Source: an uncultured Eubacteriales bacterium (GTDB taxonomy: Bacteria; Bacillota; Clostridia; Oscillospirales; Acutalibacteraceae). From it: a DNA stretch of 64,000 bases. Position numbers and translations under genes: made by a program. Below are positions 26,152-34,098 of the stretch, piece after piece (within the stretch, counting starts at the first letter, position 1; the number at the start of each line of letters is the position of its first letter). A model generated the notes under the pieces. That model was not told where the DNA came from, ran no database searches, and was given only the letters and a program-made list of their open reading frames with translations. The stretch covers positions 1 through 64,000 of the forward strand of contig CABUHY010000011.1 of the NCBI GenBank assembly GCA_902491475.1. The letters are read 5' to 3'.

Positions 26152-28011
26152 TTATTTGTTGCCGTCTTCGACATCGGTGTAATCAGCTTCATAGTAGCCG
26201 TCGTCGCCCTTGTTAGCGCCGCCCTGCGGGTTTGCACCCTGTGCGCCGTCGGCACCCTGCTGAGCCTGTGCCTGTGCGGCAGCCTGCTTGTAAAGCTCCT
26301 CCGATACCTTGTAGAAGGACTGTGTAAGCTCTTCCTTCTTGGACTTGATAGCCTCGATGTCCTCGCCCTTGAGAGCTTCTTTCAAAGCGTCAACTTTCTG
26401 CTGAACATCGTTCTTGTCAGCCTCGGAGAACTTGTCGCCGTTTTCGGAAATAATCTTCTCGCTCTGGTAAACAAGCTGTTCAGCTTCGTTTCTTGCGTCA
26501 ACAGCCTCTTTCTGCTTCTTATCCTGCTCTGCGAACTGCTCTGCTTCCTTAACTGCCTTTTCAATGTCCTCTTTCGACATATTTGTGGAAGAAGTGATTG
26601 AAATCGACTGCTCTTTCTGAGTGCCGAGGTCTTTAGCGGAAACATGAACGATACCGTTTGCGTCTATATCGAATGTAACTTCGATCTGCGGTACGCCGCG
26701 GGGAGCGGGCATAATGCCGTCGAGGTGGAATACGCCGAGGGTCTTGTTGTCCTTTGCGAACTCTCTCTCGCCCTGAAGAACATGAACTTCAACAGAGGTC
26801 TGATTGTCAGCCGCAGTTGAGAAGATCTGGCTCTTCTTTGTGGGGATTGTTGTGTTTCTTTCGATAATCTTGGTGTTTACGCCGCCCATTGTCTCGATAC
26901 CGAGTGAAAGGGGAGTGACATCAAGAAGAAGGATGCCTTCGACATCGCCGCCGAGAACGCCGCCCTGGATAGCTGCGCCGACTGCAACGCACTCATCGGG
27001 ATTGATGCCCTTGAACGGCTCTTTGCCCGTGAATGACTTGATTGCTTCCTGAACTGCGGGGATTCTTGAAGAACCGCCGACCATAAGAATTTTGTTAAGG
27101 TCGGAAGCTTTAAGACCCGAGTCCGAAAGTGCCTGACGAACCGGTCCCATTGTAGCTTCTACAAGGTCAGCCGTCATTTCGTTGAATTTAGCTCTTGTAA
27201 GAGTTGTTTCAAGGTGCTTGGGACCTGTTGCGTCTGCCGTGATGAACGGAAGAGAGATGTTCGAGGTGGTAACGCCCGAAAGTTCAATCTTAGCTTTCTC
27301 GGCAGCCTCTTTCAATCTCTGCATAGCCATTTTATCCGAACGCAGGTCGATGCCCTGTTCTTTCTTGAACTCGTCTGCGAGCCAGTCGATAATTCTCTGG
27401 TCGAAGTCGTCGCCGCCCAAGTGGTTGTTACCTGCCGTTGCGAGAACTTCCTGAACGCCGTCGCCCATTTCAATGATAGATACATCGAATGTGCCGCCGC
27501 CGAGGTCGTAAACCATAACCTTTTGGTCGTCCTCTTTATCGATACCGTAAGCCAAAGCCGCAGCTGTGGGCTCGTTGATAATTCTCTTTACTTCAAGACC
27601 TGCGATTTTACCTGCGTCCTTTGTAGCCTGACGCTGTGCGTCGGTAAAGTATGCGGGAACCGTGATAACCGCTTCGGAAACCTTGCCGCCGAGATAGCTC
27701 TCTGCGTCGGATTTAAGCTTTGCAAGAATCATAGCCGAGATTTCCTGCGGAGTGTAAGCCTTTTCGTCAATCTTTACCTTGTAATCGGAACCCATATGTC
27801 TCTTGATTGAAGAAACGGTTCTTTCGGGGTTTGTGATAGCCTGGCGTTTAGCAACCTGACCTACCATTCTTTCGCCTGTCTTTGAGAACGCAACAACCGA
27901 CGGAGTCGTTCTTGCACCCTCTGCGTTGGCGATAACTACCGGCTCGCCGCCCTCGATAACGGCAACGCATGAATTTGTTGTACCTAAGTCAATACCTATT
28001 ACTTTTCCCAT
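26152..28011 (-). CDS. dnaK: Chaperone DnaK (Hsp70)
   Basis: DnaK binds exposed hydrophobic peptides in an ATP-driven cycle with DnaJ and GrpE. The 619-residue length is typical. The ATPase domain starts IGIDLGTTNSCVAV near residue 4. The second phosphate loop is in VYDLGGGTFDVSI near residue 170, and the linker region follows LLDVTPLSLGIET. The C-terminal tail is Ala/Gln/Gly-rich and ends acidic. It lies between grpE and dnaJ in the CIRCE-controlled operon, with 44 bp between grpE and its start. Confidence 0.98.
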   Translation of the reverse strand: MGKVIGIDLGTTNSCVAVIEGGEPVVIANAEGARTTPSVVAFSKTGERMVGQVAKRQAITNPERTVSSIKRHMGSDYKVKIDEKAYTPQEISAMILAKLKSDAESYLGGKVSEAVITVPAYFTDAQRQATKDAGKIAGLEVKRIINEPTAAALAYGIDKEDDQKVMVYDLGGGTFDVSIIEMGDGVQEVLATAGNNHLGGDDFDQRIIDWLADEFKKEQGIDLRSDKMAMQRLKEAAEKAKIELSGVTTSNISLPFITADATGPKHLETTLTRAKFNEMTADLVEATMGPVRQALSDSGLKASDLNKILMVGGSSRIPAVQEAIKSFTGKEPFKGINPDECVAVGAAIQGGVLGGDVEGILLLDVTPLSLGIETMGGVNTKIIERNTTIPTKKSQIFSTAADNQTSVEVHVLQGEREFAKDNKTLGVFHLDGIMPAPRGVPQIEVTFDIDANGIVHVSAKDLGTQKEQSISITSSTNMSKEDIEKAVKEAEQFAEQDKKQKEAVDARNEAEQLVYQSEKIISENGDKFSEADKNDVQQKVDALKEALKGEDIEAIKSKKEELTQSFYKVSEELYKQAAAQAQAQQGADGAQGANPQGGANKGDDGYYEADYTDVEDGNK

Positions 28012-28055
28012 GATATATACCTCCGAAATGTAATTTTTGTTTTAATATAGTAAAT

Positions 28056-28577
28056 TTAATTTGCTACCTTGACTATTGCGTGGCGGAGAACTCTGTCTCC
28101 GAGCTTGTAACCCTTTGAGAAAACATCGACTATGACATTTTCCTTTTCGTTCTCGTCGTCTATGTGCATAACCGCCGAGTGAATGTTCGGGTCAAACTCC
28201 TCGCCCTTTTCGCCGAACGCTTCAACGCCCGTTTTTTTGAGTATCTCGTTGAACTGATTGAAAATCATATCAATTCCCTTTTGATAATCCTCGGGGGAAG
28301 CCTCCTTGTTGCTTGCGGCTCTTTCAAAATTGTCGAGCACGGGGAGAAGCTCCGTTAAAACCGCCGCCTTACTGTCGCCGTAAGCCTGCTCCTTTTCTTT
28401 CTGCGAGCGTTTACGGTAATTGTCGTATTCGGCAAGCGTGCGCAAGAACTTTTCGTTCGTCTCGTTGAGCTGTGCCTGAAGCTTTTCCGTTTCGGTAGGC
28501 TCTTTAGCCTCTTCAACCTCAACCTCGACGCTTTCCTCAACCGCCTGATCCTTTTTCTTGGTTTCTTTTTTTGCCAT
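28056..28577 (-). CDS. grpE: Nucleotide exchange factor GrpE
   Basis: GrpE releases ADP from DnaK. The 173-residue protein has a charged, disordered N terminus (residues 1-30), a long coiled coil (about 31-95) with LAEYDNYRKRSQKEKEQAY, and a compact beta domain ending in GYKLGDRVLRHAIVKVA, the family signature. It starts 3 nt after the hrcA stop and precedes dnaK. Confidence 0.97.
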   Translation of the reverse strand: MAKKETKKKDQAVEESVEVEVEEAKEPTETEKLQAQLNETNEKFLRTLAEYDNYRKRSQKEKEQAYGDSKAAVLTELLPVLDNFERAASNKEASPEDYQKGIDMIFNQFNEILKKTGVEAFGEKGEEFDPNIHSAVMHIDDENEKENVIVDVFSKGYKLGDRVLRHAIVKVAN

Positions 28578-28580
28578 ATG

Positions 28581-29612
28581 TTAATCCTCCATATTGTCTG
28601 AAAGAATAATTCCGACAACATCTGTTAAATATTTGATGCTCGGTATAAGCCGTGCGTAATCAACTCTTGTGGGGCCGATAATTCCGAGCGTTCCGCTCTC
28701 GTGACCGCCTATCGAATATTTTGAAAAAATCATCGTCGAGTTTTGAAGCTCTCTGAAAAGATTTTCCTTTCCGATAAGTACGCTCGGACCGTCGCCAGAT
28801 GTCCTCTGCGAGAAAATCCTGTTGAGCGGTTCGGCTCTTCTCAAAAACTCCATAAGCTCAAAGGCGTTCGTTTCAAACTCCTTGTGACCGAGCAGATTTG
28901 ACTGACCTTCAAGCAACAAATCCGTCCGCTCCGACATCTCCGCAAGGTCGCACAGTGCGACGAGCAGGGGAATCATTGTCAGCGCCTTTTCGCCGAGCGA
29001 CAGCGCCAAGGTCTGTATCCTTGCAATCGTGATGTCCGACGCAGGCTTGCCGATGAAATTCTGCTTTACGATGTTGTAAAAATGCTCCGCAACATCAAAG
29101 GTTATCTCGCCGTCCGTGCGGCAAACCTTTGTCTTGAGTATTCCCTGCGCGGTCAGCATAACGACCATTGCTGTGCGTGTTCCGACGGGAACGAGCTCAA
29201 TCCTTTTGATGACCGCCTGAGCCTCCGACGGGGTTGTGGAAACTGCGGCGCAGTGCGTCATATCGGCAAGAATGTTGTTTGCCTTTTCAAGCACCGCCTG
29301 CGGTTCGCCCGAAGCCTCACGAAGCTTTGAATTTATAATGTTCTTTTCGCTCGGGGTCATATCGCAGAGCGTCATAAGATGCTCGACATAATATCTGTAA
29401 CCCTGATTTGACGGGATGCGTCCCGCCGAGGTGTGGGGCTGTTCGAGATAGCCCATTTCACTCAAATCCGCCATTTCGTTCCTTACGGTCGCCGATGAAA
29501 CGGAAAGCCCGAGTGAATTGACAAGCGCCTTTGAACCTACCGGCTCGCCCGTCTGAATGTACTTTTCGACGACAGCCGCAAGTATTTTTTCTTTTCTTTC
29601 GGTCATTTCCAT
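28581..29612 (-). CDS. hrcA: Heat-inducible transcription repressor HrcA
   Basis: HrcA binds CIRCE operators and represses chaperone operons, needing GroEL for activity. The 343-residue protein has an N-terminal winged helix (about residues 1-75, with SSATVRNEMADLSEMGYLEQPHTSAGR spread over the recognition region) and a GAF-like core. The longer upstream frame is rejected: the start at 29612 follows AGGTGGTG and leaves the CIRCE element in the untranslated leader. The gene overlaps nothing and is 3 nt from grpE. Its own promoter carries the CIRCE site, so it represses itself. Confidence 0.96.
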   Translation of the reverse strand: MEMTERKEKILAAVVEKYIQTGEPVGSKALVNSLGLSVSSATVRNEMADLSEMGYLEQPHTSAGRIPSNQGYRYYVEHLMTLCDMTPSEKNIINSKLREASGEPQAVLEKANNILADMTHCAAVSTTPSEAQAVIKRIELVPVGTRTAMVVMLTAQGILKTKVCRTDGEITFDVAEHFYNIVKQNFIGKPASDITIARIQTLALSLGEKALTMIPLLVALCDLAEMSERTDLLLEGQSNLLGHKEFETNAFELMEFLRRAEPLNRIFSQRTSGDGPSVLIGKENLFRELQNSTMIFSKYSIGGHESGTLGIIGPTRVDYARLIPSIKYLTDVVGIILSDNMED

Positions 29613-29649
29613 TTTAACACCACCTGACCGATAACTGATTTGGCACTTG

Positions 29650-29676
29650 TTAGCACTCACTCTCCTCGAGTGCTAA
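29650..29676 (-). promoter_or_regulatory. CIRCE operator of the heat-shock operon
   Basis: A perfect inverted repeat TTAGCACTC-N9-GAGTGCTAA, the exact consensus bound by HrcA. It begins 8 bp after the -10 box, around the transcription start. Confidence 0.98.
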
Positions 29677-29684
29677 CAGTGTTA

Positions 29685-29713
29685 ATTTTAACTTTATTTT
29701 CTTCTTTTGTCAA
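29685..29713 (-). promoter_or_regulatory. Sigma-A promoter of hrcA-grpE-dnaK-dnaJ
   Basis: On the minus strand a perfect TTGACA (29708-29713), 17-bp spacer and TAAAAT (29685-29690). Confidence 0.92.
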
Positions 29714-29784
29714 TAATTTATGCGTAAATTTTTGTAAATAAATTGTTAAGTGTTTTTGAATGAAAAAATCTTTTGAAACATTTC

Positions 29785-29812
29785 TTGACAACCGACATAT
29801 AAAATGTATAAT
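29785..29812 (+). promoter_or_regulatory. Sigma-A promoter of the thrS leader
   Basis: Perfect TTGACA (29785-29790), 16-bp spacer, perfect TATAAT (29807-29812). It is divergent from the heat-shock promoter about 70 bp away. Confidence 0.9.
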
Positions 29813-29819
29813 ATAATGT

Positions 29820-30078
29820 AATAAAGCAAAGCGATGACGGAGAATGAAAACCGTTGCCCGAGCAGAGAGAGATTTCGCACGGCTGGAACGAAATCGGACG
29901 GCACGGTCGGATACCGCTCCCGAGCGAACGGCGAAAGCGTTGATTAAGCCGTTCCGTATGACTGCGTTAAGGTCGAATAAAGCGGTAGGGCATTTGCCCT
30001 GCAATACGGGTGGAACCGTGGAATGTTAATTATGAGCATTTCATCCCATAATATTTGGGATGGAGTGCTTTTCTTTTT
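29820..30078 (+). promoter_or_regulatory. T-box riboswitch controlling thrS
   Basis: The leader has the T-box core TGGAACC (30011-30017) in ACGGGTGGAACCGTGG. Its unpaired TGGA would pair with the 3' end of uncharged tRNA. A terminator follows, AGCA-TTT-CATCCC with GGGATG-GAG-TGCT and then T-rich DNA (30034-30078). The AGAGAG motif of stem I is near 29864. ACC at 29913-29915 is a candidate threonine specifier codon. Uncharged tRNA-Thr should stabilise the antiterminator and switch on thrS. The class is clear; the specifier codon is tentative. Confidence 0.92.
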
Positions 30079-30099
30079 AAGTTGAAAGGAGAAATATCT

Positions 30100-32013
30100 A
30101 TGATTAAAGTAACTTTGAGAGACGATGTCAAAGAGTTTGAAAGCGGCGTTACGGTTGCCGAAATCGCAAAGAGCATCGGTATGGGGCTTTACAAGGCGGC
30201 TCTCGGCGGCAGAATAAACGGCGAGTATTGCGACCTGCGTACCCCCGTAACCGAGGACTGTACGCTTGAAATCGTTACCTTCGGCGACGATTTGGACGGC
30301 AAAAAGACTTTTTGGCACACGGCTTCGCATATTCTTGCACAGGCTGTCAAGCGCCTTTATCCCGATACAAAGCTTGCTATCGGCCCCGCAATAGATAACG
30401 GCTTCTATTATGATTTTGACTCGGAGGTAACCTTTACTCCCGATGTTCTTGAAAAGATAGAAGCGGAAATGAAGAAGATTGTCAAAGAGGATTTGCCTCT
30501 CGAAAGATATGAAATGAATCCCGATGAGGCTCTTAAATATTTTGAGGACAACGGCGAGATTTACAAGGCGGAGCTCATTAAGGAGCACGCTTCAAAGGGC
30601 GAGAAAATCTCTTTCTACAAGCAGGGCGAATTCAACGAGCTTTGCGCAGGTCCGCACATTATGTCGACGGGCAGCGTAAAGGCGTTCAAGCTTACCTCCT
30701 GCACGGGCGCTTATTGGAGAGGCGACGAGAAGAACAAAATGCTCCAGCGTATCTACGGTATAGCTTTCCCGAAGGCTTCCGAGCTTGAAGAGCATCTTGC
30801 CCGCATCGAGGAGGCTAAGAAGAGGGACCACAGAAAGCTCGGCAGAGAATTGGGGCTTTTCGCACTGCGTGACGAGGCTCCCGGAATGCCGTTCTTCCTG
30901 CCCAAGGGTATGCTTTTGAGAAACGCTCTTATCGACTATTGGCACGAGGTTCACAAGAAGTGGGGCTATCTTGAAATTTCAACCCCGCAGATTATGAAGA
31001 GGTCACTTTGGGAGACATCGGGACACTGGGAGCATTACCATGACGATATGTACACAACCGTTATCGACGGCGAGGACTTTGCAATCAAGCCCATGAACTG
31101 CCCCGGTTCGATACTTGTCTATGAGCTGGAGCCCCATTCGTACAGAGAGCTTCCGCTCCGTTACGGCGAATTGGGCAAGGTTCACAGAAACGAGCTTTCG
31201 GGTGCGCTTCACGGACTGTTCCGTGTACGCTGCTTCACTCAGGACGACGCTCACATTATCCTTGCTCCCGAGCAGATTAAGGACGAGGTTGTCAGAATTG
31301 CACAGCTTTTTGACGAGGTGTACAACCTCTTCGGACTTCCGTATAAAATCGAGCTTTCCACAATGCCCGAGGATCACATCGGCTCGGTTGAGGATTGGGA
31401 TATTGCCACAAAGGCTCTTACGGATGCTATTACCTCTGTCGGCAAGACCTATGTTGTAAACGAGGGCGACGGCGCATTCTACGGCCCGAAGCTTGACTTC
31501 CATATTAAAGACTCTCTCGGAAGAACATGGCAGTGCGGCACGATACAGCTTGACTATCAGCTTCCCGCAAGATTTAACCTTGAATATACGGGTGCGGACG
31601 GAGAAAAGCACTGCCCCGTTATGATTCACAGAGTTGTATTCGGTTCGGTTGAGAGGTTTATCGGCGTTATTACCGAGCACTTCGGCGGCGCATTCCCGCT
31701 TTGGCTTTCTCCCGTTCAGGTCAGAATTCTTCCCATTGCCGACCGTCATCACGACAGAGCTTATGAGATTAAGGCAGAGCTTGAGAAGTACGGTATGAGG
31801 GTTGAGGTTGACGACAGAAGCGAAAAGATAGGCTACAAGATTCGTGAAGCACAGCTTCAGAAGGTCAACTATATGTTTGTCGTAGGCGACAAAGAGGTTG
31901 AGGAAAAGACCGTTTCCGTCAGGAAGCGCGGCGAGGGCGACCTCGGCTCAATGGCTCTTTCGGATATTATCGCAAGACTTAACGATGAGATAGCTTCAAA
32001 GGCTATCAACTGA
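30100..32013 (+). CDS. thrS: Threonyl-tRNA synthetase
   Basis: ThrRS attaches threonine to tRNA-Thr. The 637-residue protein has the full bacterial layout: TGS domain (1-62), editing domain with HTASH at 73-77, class II catalytic core with PMNCPGSILVYE, and a C-terminal anticodon-binding domain. The longer upstream frame runs through the T-box terminator and is rejected; the ATG at 30100 follows AAAGGAGAAA. Expression is set by the T-box leader. A phosphoesterase gene starts 18 bp after the stop. Confidence 0.98.
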   Translation: MIKVTLRDDVKEFESGVTVAEIAKSIGMGLYKAALGGRINGEYCDLRTPVTEDCTLEIVTFGDDLDGKKTFWHTASHILAQAVKRLYPDTKLAIGPAIDNGFYYDFDSEVTFTPDVLEKIEAEMKKIVKEDLPLERYEMNPDEALKYFEDNGEIYKAELIKEHASKGEKISFYKQGEFNELCAGPHIMSTGSVKAFKLTSCTGAYWRGDEKNKMLQRIYGIAFPKASELEEHLARIEEAKKRDHRKLGRELGLFALRDEAPGMPFFLPKGMLLRNALIDYWHEVHKKWGYLEISTPQIMKRSLWETSGHWEHYHDDMYTTVIDGEDFAIKPMNCPGSILVYELEPHSYRELPLRYGELGKVHRNELSGALHGLFRVRCFTQDDAHIILAPEQIKDEVVRIAQLFDEVYNLFGLPYKIELSTMPEDHIGSVEDWDIATKALTDAITSVGKTYVVNEGDGAFYGPKLDFHIKDSLGRTWQCGTIQLDYQLPARFNLEYTGADGEKHCPVMIHRVVFGSVERFIGVITEHFGGAFPLWLSPVQVRILPIADRHHDRAYEIKAELEKYGMRVEVDDRSEKIGYKIREAQLQKVNYMFVVGDKEVEEKTVSVRKRGEGDLGSMALSDIIARLNDEIASKAIN

Positions 32014-32031
32014 TGTTGAAAGAGTGAAAAT

Positions 32032-33645
32032 ATGGCAAAAAAACCTTTGACCGTTACGGTCATTACCGATACGCATTATTATTCAAAAAAGCTCGGAACA
32101 GAGGGCAAGGCTTACGAAAAGGGTAACTCCAAAAGTCAGCTTTTGCTTGAGCGTGCCGAGGAGGTTCTCAAAGCCGCTTTCGAGCAGATAAAAAAAGACG
32201 ACCGCACGGACATTGTGCTGCTTTCGGGCGACACGACGACCAATGGCGACTTTGACTCGCATAAGGAATTTATCGAAATGCTCCGAGACCTCAAAAACTC
32301 GGGCAAAAGGGTATATGTTCTTACCGCAACGCACGACTTTCAGGATAACGGAAAGACCCACGCTTACAGGGGCGACGAGAAAATTGAAGTTCCCGCCGCA
32401 AAGCGTGAGGACCTTTACGAGATGTACCGTGAATTCGGTCCCGACCAGGCGGACAGCGTGCATATGCCGAGTATGTCCTATTCGATAAAGCTTCAGGACG
32501 GATACAGGCTTCTTGCGATAAACGACGACAAGAACCTTTCGGGCAAAAGCGGCGTTTCCGACGAATGCTTTGAATGGATAAAGTCCGAGGTTGAAAAAGC
32601 AAGGGCAAACGGCGAGTTCGTCATTGCAATGACGCATCATCCGCTGATAGCTCCGTCCCCGATTTACGGACTTATCGGAAAGAACGATATGTTCGGCGAC
32701 TTTGATGTAAGGCGTGAACAGTTTGCCGACCTCGGTATGCAGTTTATGTTCACGGGTCATACGCATATACACAGCATTGACAAGATAACCTCAAAGCGAG
32801 GCAACACTTTCTATACCATTGCCACGGCTTCCCCGATAGGCTATCCGGGAACCATAAGAACCGTTACCGTTGACGAGGACGGCGGAAAGGTCAGCACAAC
32901 GACCGATTTCATTACCGAAAAGCCTGATTTTGATATGCAGGGCAAGGATATGCAGGAATATCTCAAATATCAGCTTGCGGGTATGATAAAAGATATGGTC
33001 AAGGCTGCCGCCGGCGACACGGAGACCTTTGCGAATATGGTTACCGCAATGAGCATCAAGAAAAAGGTAATCTATAAATTCGGCTGGCTTATAAAGCCCG
33101 TTGCAAAGCTGCTCAATAAGATTACGATAGGTACGGTTGCCAAGTGGACAAAGAAAGAAACGGGGCTCAAAAAAGAGGACTACGCCGACATAAAGAACGA
33201 CAGCGCAGTTGATTTTATAATCGATATGGTGCTCAACCTTTACGGCGGAGAAAACCTTTACAATCCCGAGGACCCGCAGTACAAGATAGCAATGGGTCTT
33301 ATCAGTATATTCGATTCGATTTTGTCCGTTTTACATATCAACCTCAAAAAGCTTCTCAAGGTTGATTCGCTCTATGATTTTGCGGAACCGCTCATTCACA
33401 ACAGGGGTATAAACGCCTATGATGTCGACCTTCCGATTATGCCGTTTTACGGCGAGGGCGAGCAGGGAGAAGTACCCGAGGAGGAAAAGCCCGAGCACAC
33501 GGTTAAGAGCAATAAGGGCTTGCCGATAATTATTGTTTCGGTCTTGCTGCTTATAATCTTCCTCATTCCGTTGGCGTTGGTATTGCTTATCGGATTTATT
33601 GTAAATCAGATAAAGTACGGCAAGAAAATGAAGATAGACGAATAA
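32032..33645 (+). CDS. Membrane-anchored calcineurin-like metallophosphoesterase
   Basis: A 537-residue protein with a phosphoesterase domain in the first 290 residues. Metal-binding blocks are DTH at 13-15, LSGD with Asp67, TATHD at 98-102, MTHHP and TGHTHIH. The third block is usually GNHD or GNHE; here Thr replaces Asn, which may change metal binding. The middle is helical. A hydrophobic segment near residues 507-530 anchors the C terminus. No signal peptide is seen, so the catalytic domain is probably cytoplasmic. The substrate is unknown. It lies 18 bp after thrS and shares its terminator. Confidence 0.82.
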   Translation: MAKKPLTVTVITDTHYYSKKLGTEGKAYEKGNSKSQLLLERAEEVLKAAFEQIKKDDRTDIVLLSGDTTTNGDFDSHKEFIEMLRDLKNSGKRVYVLTATHDFQDNGKTHAYRGDEKIEVPAAKREDLYEMYREFGPDQADSVHMPSMSYSIKLQDGYRLLAINDDKNLSGKSGVSDECFEWIKSEVEKARANGEFVIAMTHHPLIAPSPIYGLIGKNDMFGDFDVRREQFADLGMQFMFTGHTHIHSIDKITSKRGNTFYTIATASPIGYPGTIRTVTVDEDGGKVSTTTDFITEKPDFDMQGKDMQEYLKYQLAGMIKDMVKAAAGDTETFANMVTAMSIKKKVIYKFGWLIKPVAKLLNKITIGTVAKWTKKETGLKKEDYADIKNDSAVDFIIDMVLNLYGGENLYNPEDPQYKIAMGLISIFDSILSVLHINLKKLLKVDSLYDFAEPLIHNRGINAYDVDLPIMPFYGEGEQGEVPEEEKPEHTVKSNKGLPIIIVSVLLLIIFLIPLALVLLIGFIVNQIKYGKKMKIDE

Positions 33646-33659
33646 AACAATACAAAACG

Positions 33660-33688
33660 AAGCGGTCGGTTTTTACCGACCGCTTTTT
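33660..33688 (+). terminator. Terminator of thrS and the phosphoesterase gene
   Basis: AAGCGGTCGG pairs with CCGACCGCTT around a 6-nt T/A loop and is followed by T residues. Confidence 0.93.
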
Positions 33689-33691
33689 ATG

Positions 33692-33720
33692 TTGACAATT
33701 TTTATTTATGTGCATATAAT
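33692..33720 (+). promoter_or_regulatory. Perfect-consensus promoter of a short RNA
   Basis: TTGACA (33692-33697), 17-bp spacer, TATAAT (33715-33720). No open reading frame follows; the only downstream signal is a terminator about 60 bp later, so it drives a small RNA. Confidence 0.85.
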
Positions 33721-33726
33721 ATAAGT

Positions 33727-33814
33727 GAACAAGGAGTTGCCGTATAGACGGTCAGCCCATATAGTTTGAAATAATCGCCCTAAGTTTCGTGGACTGCAGG
33801 GCGGTTATTTTTTT
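33727..33814 (+). ncRNA. Probable antitoxin small RNA
   Basis: A transcript of about 88 nt is predicted from the perfect promoter to a terminator: AATCGCCCT (33773-33781) with AGGGCGGTT (33798-33806), then eight T-rich bases. Its 3' part is antisense to the end of the small hydrophobic gene at 33805-33876 and to that gene's 3' untranslated region. Convergent overlap with a hydrophobic peptide gene is the layout of type I antitoxins such as RatA and RNAII. No matching Rfam name is claimed. Confidence 0.6.
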
Positions 33815-33876
33815 GCCATATAAAGAATAACAATTATTATCATAACGGTTGTTATGTAAATCAAGTATTCAGTCAT
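33805..33876 (-). CDS. Small hydrophobic peptide, probable type I toxin
   Basis: A 23-residue peptide beginning MTEYLIYITT and ending ILYMAKK: a single membrane-spanning stretch with a polar start and a basic tail, typical of type I toxins. AGGGGG lies 8 nt before the ATG at 33876; an ATG two codons earlier is too close to it. The stop codon sits inside the terminator stem of the opposite-strand RNA. The upstream leader has AGAGGG/CCCTCT pairing near 33900-33917, and the CCCTCT can also face the AGGGGG ribosome site, suggesting structured, delayed translation. A -10-like TATAAT is at 33997-34002; no good -35 box is seen. Confidence 0.6.
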   Translation of the reverse strand: MTEYLIYITTVMIIIVILYMAKK

Positions 33877-34034
33877 CAGCATCACCCCCTAATAAAAATC
33901 AGAGGGATAGCCCCTCTTGTTAAAAAAGGGCAAACCGCCTATGTCTTATCGTAAACTCCTTGCCGGATAATTCCTCGGACTGTAAGTCCTATTGTTATTA
34001 TACAGCACATTTATATACAGCGCAGTAATTTTTT

Positions 34035-34073
34035 AGCGGTCTGGTTTGGACATGCCAAACCAGACCGCTTTTT
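34035..34073 (+). terminator. Strong hairpin between the toxin locus and comM
   Basis: A perfect 15-bp stem AGCGGTCTGGTTTGG and its complement around ACATG, with T runs on the plus strand before and after. The U-tract favours plus-strand termination. On the minus strand A residues follow the stem, so it is a weak terminator for comM. Confidence 0.7.
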
Positions 34074-34098
34074 CTATACCATTATATATATTATATTT

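Noticed and set aside
33730..33970. Complementary repeats between the antitoxin RNA and the toxin leader (AAGGAGTT copies)
   Set aside because: The copies are inverted in DNA, so both RNAs carry the same sense and cannot pair there. Only the 3' overlap is antisense.
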